DNA of 8,635 bases from Oscillospiraceae bacterium. Its GTDB lineage: Bacteria; Bacillota; Clostridia; Saccharofermentanales; Saccharofermentanaceae. Location: the NCBI GenBank assembly GCA_902782985.1, contig CACZPC010000305.1, positions 1 to 8,635 of the forward strand. Direction: 5' to 3'. Both the position numbers and the translations under genes were made by a program. Positions 1-5,194 of this stretch are shown here, piece by piece. The first letter of the stretch is position 1, and every line of letters starts with the position of its first letter. The notes beneath the pieces were generated by a model. That model was not told the DNA's origin. It saw only the letters and a program-made list of their open reading frames with translations, and made no database searches.

Positions 1-180
1 ATGAATAAGGAAAGATCGGAATCTGTAATGATCGGCGATCAGATATTTACGGATGTTATGGCCGGCAGGTTTGCAGGTGTATATACGATAATGGTAGAGA
101 AGTATGATAAGAAGGAGATATGGTATATCGTTCTTAAACGCGGCTTCGAAAGGATAGTCAGAGCTATAGGCAGATTCTGA
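1..180 (+). CDS. yqeG: YqeG-family HAD phosphatase, C-terminal part (5' end outside window)
   Basis: Frame 1 is open from the first base to TGA at 178-180 and gives 59 residues. Residues 9-19 read VMIGDQIFTDV, which is HAD motif IV as found in the YqeG (HAD IIIA) family. It is followed by a GxYTI-type strand and a basic tail (KRGFERIVRAIGRF), also typical of YqeG C-termini. The family is normally about 160-180 residues, so roughly two thirds, including the nucleophile DxDxT motif, lies upstream of the window. The ATG at position 1 is therefore probably an internal methionine and not the start. YqeG proteins are predicted cytoplasmic phosphatases; the physiological substrate is not settled. 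No clear dedicated terminator follows, so transcription may continue toward yraN. Identification is confident; function is known only at family level. Confidence 0.85.
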   Translation: MNKERSESVMIGDQIFTDVMAGRFAGVYTIMVEKYDKKEIWYIVLKRGFERIVRAIGRF

Positions 181-220
181 TCTTTTTGTCGTTCCTTGTC
201 GGTTTTTGTCGGCTTTTTGT
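181..220. repeat. T-rich 10-bp quasi-tandem repeat
   Basis: Directly after the yqeG stop, TTGTC recurs at 186-190, 196-200 and 206-210, exactly 10 bases apart, followed by a shifted TTTTTGT at 214-220. The unit is roughly TTTTTGTCGG. With only three to four imperfect units it could be low-complexity drift. The spacing of one helical turn and its place before a regulatory-looking hairpin are the reasons to record it. No function is assigned. Confidence 0.45.
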
Positions 221-229
221 TGCAGATTT

Positions 230-263
230 CCTCCTCTGAACAGTCTATGATGTTTGGAGGAGG
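230..263 (+). promoter_or_regulatory. Hairpin burying the yraN Shine-Dalgarno sequence
   Basis: CCTCCTCTGAACA (230-242) pairs with TGTTTGGAGGAGG (251-263). The stem has 13 pairs, two of them G-U wobbles (237-256 and 238-255), and an 8-base loop. The 3' arm contains GGAGGAGG (256-263), which is the yraN ribosome binding site 6 bases before ATG 270. The folded form would hide the whole site. TTTT follows at 264-267, so the element could also act as a weak intrinsic terminator for yqeG. The pairing is seen in the sequence; the regulatory role is inference. Confidence 0.6.
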
Positions 264-269
264 TTTTGT

Positions 270-632
270 ATGAATGAAAAAAGACTTATCGGAGATAGGG
301 CCGAGCAGGCAGTAGCAGATGCTCTGAGTATTAGGGGATTTACCGTAATTGCCAGGAATTTCAGTGTTCATAATGTAGGTGAGATCGACATTGCGATGAT
401 AAAGGGAAATACCGTCTATGTGATCGAGGTCAAATCCAGGCTTGACGGGAATCATTATCAATCAGCGCAAGAAGCCGTCAGTGCGGGGAAGATACGTAGG
501 ATTAAAAATACGACTCGTTATCTTATCTCACGATTCGGGTTAGAGGATAAGGATGTTATCTTTTTAGCAGGTTGCGTGACACATAACGCTGCAGGCGTAG
601 TGCAAAAAATAGAAATTATACCGTTTGAATGA
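270..632 (+). CDS. yraN: YraN/UPF0102 family endonuclease-like protein
   Basis: This 120-residue protein has the usual length and layout of the UPF0102/YraN family, which has a PD-(D/E)XK nuclease-like fold. The N-terminus has the G-x-x-[AG]E motif (GDRAEQAVADAL, residues 8-19). The putative metal-binding centre is GEID (37-40) followed by VIEVKSR (51-57), so D40, E53 and K55 form the D...ExK triad. A basic helix follows (AVSAGKIRRIKNTTRYL, 70-85), as in relatives. The protein is cytoplasmic, and its substrate is unproven; a role in DNA processing is inferred from the fold. ATG 270 is supported by GGAGGAGG at a 6-base spacing. In many Clostridia yraN lies downstream of rplS and rnhB; here it follows yqeG. 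No promoter of its own is visible, so it is probably transcribed with yqeG and controlled by the hairpin at 230-263. Confidence 0.88.
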   Translation: MNEKRLIGDRAEQAVADALSIRGFTVIARNFSVHNVGEIDIAMIKGNTVYVIEVKSRLDGNHYQSAQEAVSAGKIRRIKNTTRYLISRFGLEDKDVIFLAGCVTHNAAGVVQKIEIIPFE

Positions 633-639
633 AATTCAG

Positions 640-668
640 TTGCCAGTCACTTGCAAGATTATTATAAT
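640..668 (+). promoter_or_regulatory. Sigma-A type promoter for the aminotransferase-purB operon
   Basis: A -35 box TTGCCA (640-645) and a perfect -10 box TATAAT (663-668) are separated by exactly 17 bases. The predicted start is near 674-676, giving a leader of about 83 bases before ATG 758. The -35 box lies only seven bases after the yraN stop. The spacer contains the perfect 8-base palindrome CTTGCAAG (650-657), a possible operator. The leader itself is A/T-rich, with only a weak 5-bp hairpin at 679-691. Confidence 0.75.
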
Positions 669-757
669 GATTTAGGTTTTCAGAGCCTGAATAGCAATAA
701 AATGCAATTTATTTTTATAACAATTTCAATAATGGTCTTTACACCGGAGGAATCAAG

Positions 758-2047
758 ATGAAGTCTTACAAGCAAATGACTGCAGAAGAATTAAATGCCG
801 AGAAGGCAGCTCTTCTTAAGAGGATCGATGAGTTTAAGGCAATGAACCTTTCTCTCGATATGACCAGAGGCAAGCCGTCTCCCGATCAGCTCGCGTTGAG
901 CAATGGCCTTTTCGAAGGCCTTAAGGACAGCTCTTTTAAATCCGTGAGCGGTGCCGATGTCAGAAACTACGGTGTACCCGACGGTATCGTTGAGGCCAGA
1001 GAGCTTTTCGCTGAGGTTCTTGATACGGATAAGGATAATATCTATATCGGTAACGGTTCTTCTCTTAATCTTATGTTTGATGCGCTCATGAGAGCATATG
1101 TATTCGGTGAGCATGATTCCGAGAAGCCCTGGGGTCAGATCGAGAATAAGAAATGGCTTTGCCCCGTTCCCGGTTATGACAGACATTTCAAGGTTACTGA
1201 GACTTTGGGCTTTGAGCTTATCCCCGTTCCGATGAATTCCGAGGGTCCCGACATGGATGTAGTCGAGGAGCTCGTTAAGGATCCTACGGTACTCGGTATG
1301 TGGTCAGTTCCTTGTTATTCAAATCCCGACGGATATGTATATTCTGAGACTACCTGCAGAAGACTTGCTTCCATGAAGACAGCCGCTAAGGACTTCAGGA
1401 TCTTCTGGGATAATGCATATGTCGTTCATCATCTTTACGATGAGCCCGAGAGACAGGAGCATATCCCCGATATCCTCAGACTCTGTAAGGAAGCAGGCAA
1501 TGCATCAAGAGTCTACGAGTTCTCTTCAACATCCAAGATCACTTTCGCAGGTGCAGGTCTTTCCTGTTTTGCTACTAACGAAGAGAATATGAAGCACAGC
1601 AAGAAGTTTACATCTGTACAGACTATCGGTGCCAATAAGATCAACCAGTATGCGCATATCCTTTTCATGCCGAATCTTGCTGCTATGAAAGAGCAGATGA
1701 AGAAACATGCGGCTTTCTTAAGACCTAAGTTTGAGCTTACACTTGATATTATGGATAAGGAACTTAACGGTACTGATGCAGTTCAGTGGCATAAGCCCAA
1801 CGGCGGTTATTTCATCAGTGCATATGTGTTCCCCGGTACCGCTAAGGCAACTGTAGCAATGTGTAAGGAATTAGGTGTTGCATTTACTCCTGCAGGAGCT
1901 ACATATCCTTATGGTAAGGATCCCGATGATTCCAATATCAGGATCGCTCCCAGCTTCCCGAGTCTTGCCGATATCGAAAAGGCTGTCGAAGTATTCTGTG
2001 TTTGTGCTAAACTTACAGCAATAGAAAAATTGCAGGAGGCACTTTAA
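758..2047 (+). CDS. PLP-dependent aspartate aminotransferase (fold type I, subgroup Ic-like)
   Basis: The 429-residue product matches the 'Asp_aminotransf' group of class I aminotransferases, which transfer the amino group between aspartate and 2-oxoglutarate. The N-terminal substrate-binding segment reads LDMTRGKPSPDQL (33-45). GNGSS (98-102) is the phosphate-binding turn. PGYDRHF (138-144) supplies the ring-stacking Tyr140, SNPDG (188-192) supplies Asn189, and DNAY (218-221) supplies Asp218 for the pyridine nitrogen. SSTSKITFAGAG (256-267) carries the Schiff-base Lys260, and NIRIAPSFP (393-401) has the carboxylate-binding Arg395. All expected cofactor residues are present. The start is supported by GGAGG (746-750), seven to eight bases upstream. 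The stop overlaps the purB start (TAATG), so the two are co-translated. Aspartate feeds the PurC and PurA steps whose products PurB cleaves, so the pairing is metabolically sensible. Exact substrate preference is inferred from family. Confidence 0.88.
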   Translation: MKSYKQMTAEELNAEKAALLKRIDEFKAMNLSLDMTRGKPSPDQLALSNGLFEGLKDSSFKSVSGADVRNYGVPDGIVEARELFAEVLDTDKDNIYIGNGSSLNLMFDALMRAYVFGEHDSEKPWGQIENKKWLCPVPGYDRHFKVTETLGFELIPVPMNSEGPDMDVVEELVKDPTVLGMWSVPCYSNPDGYVYSETTCRRLASMKTAAKDFRIFWDNAYVVHHLYDEPERQEHIPDILRLCKEAGNASRVYEFSSTSKITFAGAGLSCFATNEENMKHSKKFTSVQTIGANKINQYAHILFMPNLAAMKEQMKKHAAFLRPKFELTLDIMDKELNGTDAVQWHKPNGGYFISAYVFPGTAKATVAMCKELGVAFTPAGATYPYGKDPDDSNIRIAPSFPSLADIEKAVEVFCVCAKLTAIEKLQEAL

Positions 2048-3495
2048 TGTCTGAACTTATTTCCAAGCCCTCATATGAGAGTCCTTTGAATTCCCGTTAC
2101 GCCAGTAAGGAAATGCAGTATATATTTTCTCCTGATAAGAAGTTCACAACATGGAGAAAGCTCTGGATCGCTCTTGCTGAGTCAGAGAAGGAATTAGGAC
2201 TTAATATTACTGATGAGCAGATCAATGAACTTAAGTCTCATATCAATGATGTTGATTATGAGGCGGCAGCTGCTTACGAGAAGAAGCTTCGTCATGATGT
2301 TATGGCTCATGTTCATGCTTACGGAGATCAGTGCCCCAATGCCAAGGGTATCATCCACCTCGGTGCGACATCCTGCTATGTCGGTGATAATACAGACATC
2401 ATCATTATGAGAGAAGCTCTTGAGCTTATCCGTAAGAGGCTTGTTGTATGTATCTCCAAGCTTTCCGAGTTTGCCGATGAATATAAGTCTATGCCTACAC
2501 TGGGCTTTACTCATTTCCAGCCTGCTCAGCTTGTTACTGTAGGTAAGAGGGCAACTTTATGGCTTCAGGATCTTCTTTTTGATCTTGAGGAACTTGAGTC
2601 CGTTGCAGCTTCACTTAAGATGCTCGGTTGTAAGGGTACTACCGGTACTCAGGCCAGCTTCTATGATCTCTTTGAGGGTGATCATGACAAGTGCGTTGAG
2701 CTTGATAAGAAGATAGCCAATAAGATGGGCTTTGAGGCTTCTTACTATGTATCAGGTCAGACATATTCGCGTAAGGTCGATTCAAGAGTATTGAACTGCT
2801 TGTCTTCCATTGCTCAGAGTGCTCACAAGTTCAGTAATGATATCAGGCTTCTTCAGCATCTGAAGGAGATCGAGGAGCCCTTTGAAAAGAATCAGATCGG
2901 TTCTTCCGCTATGGCTTATAAGCGTAATCCCATGAGATCCGAGCGTATCGCTTCTCTTGCCAGATATGTTATCGCAGATGCATTAAATCCTGCTATGACT
3001 GCTGCAGAGCAGTGGTTCGAGAGAACACTTGATGATTCCGCCAATAAGCGTATCAGTGTTCCCGAGGCTTTCCTTGCGGTTGATGCTATCCTCGGTATCT
3101 ACACAAATATCGTGTCCGGTATCGTTGTATATCCCAATATGATCCACCAGCATATCATGAATGAGCTTCCTTTCATGGCTACGGAGAATATCATGATGGA
3201 AGCTGTTAAGAGAGGCGGAGATCGCCAGGCTCTTCATGAGAAGATCCGTGTTGCTTCAATGGAAGCAGGTAAGACTGTTAAGATCGAGGGTAAGCCGAAC
3301 AATCTTCTTGATATCATTGTTGATGATCCCGAGTTCGGACTTGACAGAGAATCTCTTGAATCTCTTCTTGATCCTAAGCTCTATATCGGAAGATGCCCCG
3401 AGCAGGTAACTACATTTATCAATGAAGCAGTAAAACCTGTTCTTGCTTCTCATGCTGACGATCTCAAGGTTGAGGAAGTAGAGCTCAAGGTATAA
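2047..3495 (+). CDS. purB: Adenylosuccinate lyase
   Basis: PurB cleaves SAICAR to AICAR and adenylosuccinate to AMP, releasing fumarate each time, in cytoplasmic purine synthesis. The 482 residues contain the fumarase/aspartase superfamily blocks. RHDVMAHVHAYG (82-93) holds His83; HLGATSCYVGDNTD (104-117) is the second conserved region; TLGFTHFQPAQL (151-162) holds the general acid His156. IGSSAMAYKRNPMRSE (284-299) is the flexible catalytic loop with Ser286 and Lys292. TGTQASF, WFERTLDDSANKR and ELPFMATENI closely resemble the animal enzyme (about 484 residues) more than the roughly 430-residue Bacillus type. The loop has Ala290 where SSxMP normally has Pro. The start overlaps the upstream stop (TAATG) and has AGGAGG at 2034-2039, seven bases away, so both independent and coupled initiation are possible. 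A strong terminator follows. Identification is very secure. Confidence 0.97.
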   Translation: MSELISKPSYESPLNSRYASKEMQYIFSPDKKFTTWRKLWIALAESEKELGLNITDEQINELKSHINDVDYEAAAAYEKKLRHDVMAHVHAYGDQCPNAKGIIHLGATSCYVGDNTDIIIMREALELIRKRLVVCISKLSEFADEYKSMPTLGFTHFQPAQLVTVGKRATLWLQDLLFDLEELESVAASLKMLGCKGTTGTQASFYDLFEGDHDKCVELDKKIANKMGFEASYYVSGQTYSRKVDSRVLNCLSSIAQSAHKFSNDIRLLQHLKEIEEPFEKNQIGSSAMAYKRNPMRSERIASLARYVIADALNPAMTAAEQWFERTLDDSANKRISVPEAFLAVDAILGIYTNIVSGIVVYPNMIHQHIMNELPFMATENIMMEAVKRGGDRQALHEKIRVASMEAGKTVKIEGKPNNLLDIIVDDPEFGLDRESLESLLDPKLYIGRCPEQVTTFINEAVKPVLASHADDLKVEEVELKV

Positions 3496-3522
3496 TTTTC
3501 TAAGAGTTTTTTACGATTATTT

Positions 3523-3557
3523 AAGACACATTCGATTTTTTCGAATGTGTCTTTTTT
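3523..3557 (+). terminator. Intrinsic terminator after purB
   Basis: AAGACACATTCGA (3523-3535) and TCGAATGTGTCTT (3541-3553) form a perfect 13-bp stem around a TTTTT loop. Including the last two stem bases, the 3' side runs into six consecutive T (3552-3557). It lies 27 bases after the purB stop and ends the aminotransferase-purB transcript. The opposite strand has no strong T run, so it looks unidirectional. Confidence 0.92.
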
Positions 3558-3605
3558 CAGTTCATAATTTGTTTACAGATGTTTCGCTATTGAATGTGTT
3601 TGAGA

Positions 3606-3614
3606 TGCTAAAAT
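3606..3614 (+). promoter_or_regulatory. Candidate extended -10 promoter for the diguanylate cyclase gene
   Basis: TGCTAAAAT (3606-3614) matches an extended -10 element (TGnTAnAAT-like; hexamer TAAAAT). No good -35 box lies at 16-18 bases, which is tolerated for extended -10 promoters. Transcription would begin near 3621, about 20 bases before ATG 3640. Because the purB terminator precedes it, a promoter somewhere in 3558-3630 is expected. This is the best candidate, but it is not certain. Confidence 0.4.
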
Positions 3615-3639
3615 CAAGTGATTTATCGGGGGAGAATAA

Positions 3640-4779
3640 ATGCGTTCGGCGGCGACTTATATTAAGGACATATATTACAGATTGCGTAACAGCGGAACAT
3701 GGACAAGCGTCATGGATGCTTATCTGTATGTCGGCGCTGTTGTGTTTGTCGTGAATTTTCTCTTAAATCTACTGGCTTTTCTTTTTGCTTCAGGATTTAT
3801 GGGACGCAGACTCACACTTGCAGTATGGGACATGAATTCAGATCAGGCGTCTCTCTTCTGGTTCTTTTTCTGCCATACGGCTGTAGCCACATTTGTGATC
3901 ACTTATCTCATTGTCAGATTATATGACAGGATCATCAATAAGCCGGTCAAGGATTTTAAGACTGAACTTTCCGAGATGGCCAAGACCGAGCTTTCGGATT
4001 ATTTTTTGAGCGGTAAGATGAGTCAGCCCTTCAGAGATCCGAACAGTCCCGTATCTTGGACTGATCAGGTGAAGTTTTATGTTGATACTGCATCTGTTGA
4101 GAAGTATCTGGATGAACTTACCGGCTGTTTTAACAGAAAGTATTTCTCTCATAAGCTTGTTTCATATATGAGTACTCAGACAGGTTTCAGGACCAAGAGT
4201 TCCAGGAATATCAAGAAATACGGAGATGATGTATATGCTATTTTCATGATAGATATAGATCATTTTAAGAGTGTTAATGATGTGTATGGTCATGCTACGG
4301 GAGATCAGGTCCTTAAAGACGTCGGTAAACTCCTTCGTGAGACCGTGGGCGATGCAGGTGTTGTAGTAAGAAACGGCGGTGAGGAGTTTGTTGTCATCTA
4401 TCTTGCCAATTATCCTTTCGATTTTTCACAGGTTGCTGAGCTTATAAATCAGAAATTCAGGGATAATATCAAGATCAAGGATCAGGCCGGACTTAAGGGA
4501 CGTGATGTTACATGTTCCGTAGGATTTGTTTCATATCCTTTTTATGATAATGCCGATCATGTTTTTGATCTTGAACAGCATGTTAATCTGGCGGATATGG
4601 CCATGTATGTCTCCAAGACAACAGGCAGGGACAGATGGCATGAGCTTAAAGCAACCAGGATACCGACAGATAAGATCGATACCTCTCTCTATCTCAACAG
4701 TCCCGAATACGGCCTTAAGAGAGGCTATTATGTATTAAGAGACAAGAACGGGGAAAGGTCCGTTATTTCTGACAAGTAA
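3640..4779 (+). CDS. Membrane-anchored GGDEF diguanylate cyclase
   Basis: The 379-residue protein probably makes cyclic di-GMP from two GTP at the inner face of the membrane. Hydrophobic segments at about 27-52 and 70-94 are two membrane helices joined by a short loop of under 20 residues. A signalling-helix linker follows (about 95-155). The GGDEF domain spans about 157-334: DELTGCFNRKYF (158-169), MIDIDHFKSVND (203-214) with metal-binding Asp205, GHATGDQVL, and the active-site GGEEF at 246-250, which is intact. The inhibitory I-site would need RxxD at 237-240, but GDAG is found there, so product inhibition is probably absent. NLADMAMYVSKTTGRDRW (316-333) closes the domain. A tail of about 46 residues (334-379) is beyond the usual end. 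The start is supported by GGGGGAG (3628-3634) five bases before ATG. It stands alone between a terminator and the next promoter. Activity is inferred from motifs; the input signal is unknown. Confidence 0.9.
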   Translation: MRSAATYIKDIYYRLRNSGTWTSVMDAYLYVGAVVFVVNFLLNLLAFLFASGFMGRRLTLAVWDMNSDQASLFWFFFCHTAVATFVITYLIVRLYDRIINKPVKDFKTELSEMAKTELSDYFLSGKMSQPFRDPNSPVSWTDQVKFYVDTASVEKYLDELTGCFNRKYFSHKLVSYMSTQTGFRTKSSRNIKKYGDDVYAIFMIDIDHFKSVNDVYGHATGDQVLKDVGKLLRETVGDAGVVVRNGGEEFVVIYLANYPFDFSQVAELINQKFRDNIKIKDQAGLKGRDVTCSVGFVSYPFYDNADHVFDLEQHVNLADMAMYVSKTTGRDRWHELKATRIPTDKIDTSLYLNSPEYGLKRGYYVLRDKNGERSVISDK

Positions 4780-4785
4780 AAATAC

Positions 4786-4814
4786 TTGACAAGAATCCTT
4801 TGTATATGTAATAT
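4786..4814 (+). promoter_or_regulatory. Sigma-A type promoter for the ylxM-ffh-ribosomal operon
   Basis: A perfect -35 box TTGACA (4786-4791) is followed after 17 bases by TAATAT (4809-4814). Transcription would start near 4821, about 30 bases before the ylxM ATG. The -35 box lies six bases after the stop of the preceding gene, with no terminator between, so some read-through from upstream is possible. An inverted repeat CAAGTA-AAAA-TACTTG (4773-4788) and a direct repeat TGACAAG (4770-4776, 4787-4793) overlap the -35 box. Confidence 0.75.
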
Positions 4815-4838
4815 TATGCGGTGTGCTCATCAAATTGC

Positions 4839-4846
4839 GGGAGGAG
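4839..4846 (+). promoter_or_regulatory. Ribosome binding site fixing the ylxM start
   Basis: GGGAGGAG ends six bases before ATG 4853. An in-frame GTG at 4823 would add ten residues, but it has no Shine-Dalgarno sequence and sits almost at the predicted transcription start. It would also translate through this site, so ATG 4853 is preferred. Confidence 0.85.
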
Positions 4847-4852
4847 TATGTC

Positions 4853-5179
4853 ATGAAATCAGTTGAAGACCTTATGCTTCTTGATTTTTACGGCAATCTT
4901 CTCACTGATAAGATGAGGGATGCGTTAGATCTGTATCTGAATGATGATCTGTCGATAACTGAGATCGCAGCTGAATGTGATATCAGCAGACAGGGAGCAC
5001 ATGATACTGTTAAGAGAGCGATGCAACAGCTGAAGTCTTACGAAGATAAGCTCGGGCTGGTAGCAAGGTTCTCCGAACAGATGAAGTCTGTCGAGAAGGC
5101 TGTAGAGCTTATTGACAGGAATGAGACAGATAAGGCCAGAGAAGTCCTTCTTGATCTTAGAGACGAGATAGAAGGCTGA
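4853..5179 (+). CDS. ylxM: YlxM family SRP-associated DNA-binding-like protein
   Basis: This 108-residue protein has the UPF0122/YlxM signature LLDFYGNLLTDKM (9-21). A sigma-factor-like helix-turn-helix follows (about 33-60: LSITEIAAECDISRQGAHD, then TVKRAMQQL). The C-terminal half (66-105) is helical and rich in charged residues. YlxM is encoded just before ffh across Firmicutes and is reported as an accessory of the signal recognition particle in streptococci; the HTH also suggests nucleic-acid binding, and the precise role is not settled. It is the first gene of the operon, 15 bases before ffh. In many Firmicutes ftsY precedes ylxM; here a diguanylate cyclase gene does. Confidence 0.92.
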   Translation: MKSVEDLMLLDFYGNLLTDKMRDALDLYLNDDLSITEIAAECDISRQGAHDTVKRAMQQLKSYEDKLGLVARFSEQMKSVEKAVELIDRNETDKAREVLLDLRDEIEG

Positions 5180-5183
5180 TTAC

Positions 5184-5187
5184 GGAG
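5184..5187 (+). promoter_or_regulatory. Ribosome binding site fixing the ffh start
   Basis: GGAG lies seven bases before ATG 5195 and only four before an in-frame TTG at 5192. The better spacing, the ATG codon and the usual N-terminus (MFESLSTKLQ, compare MAFEGLADRLQ in Bacillus) favour 5195. Confidence 0.75.
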
Positions 5188-5194
5188 ATAATTG

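Noticed and set aside
220..251. Possible yraN promoter (TTGCAG ... TATGAT)
   Set aside because: The spacing of 20 bases is too long, and transcription would start inside the yraN Shine-Dalgarno sequence.
39..461. 140-residue antisense open frame across yqeG, the gap and yraN
   Set aside because: It overlaps two recognisable genes on the other strand, resembles no family I know, and has no clear ribosome binding site or promoter. It is a shadow of the + strand genes.
791..1186. 131-residue antisense open frame within the aminotransferase gene
   Set aside because: It lies fully inside a well-supported gene, and its composition is what the complement of that gene's codon use would give.
2194..2514. 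106-residue antisense open frame within purB
   Set aside because: It is entirely contained in a conserved catalytic region of purB, with no start signals or recognisable protein features.
3545..3754. 69-residue + strand open frame overlapping the purB terminator and the cyclase start
   Set aside because: It begins inside the terminator hairpin, lacks a Shine-Dalgarno sequence, and overlaps the well-supported cyclase gene in another frame.
4823..4852. GTG start giving YlxM ten extra residues
   Set aside because: It lies at the predicted transcription start without a ribosome binding site, and the extra codons run through the good site that serves ATG 4853.
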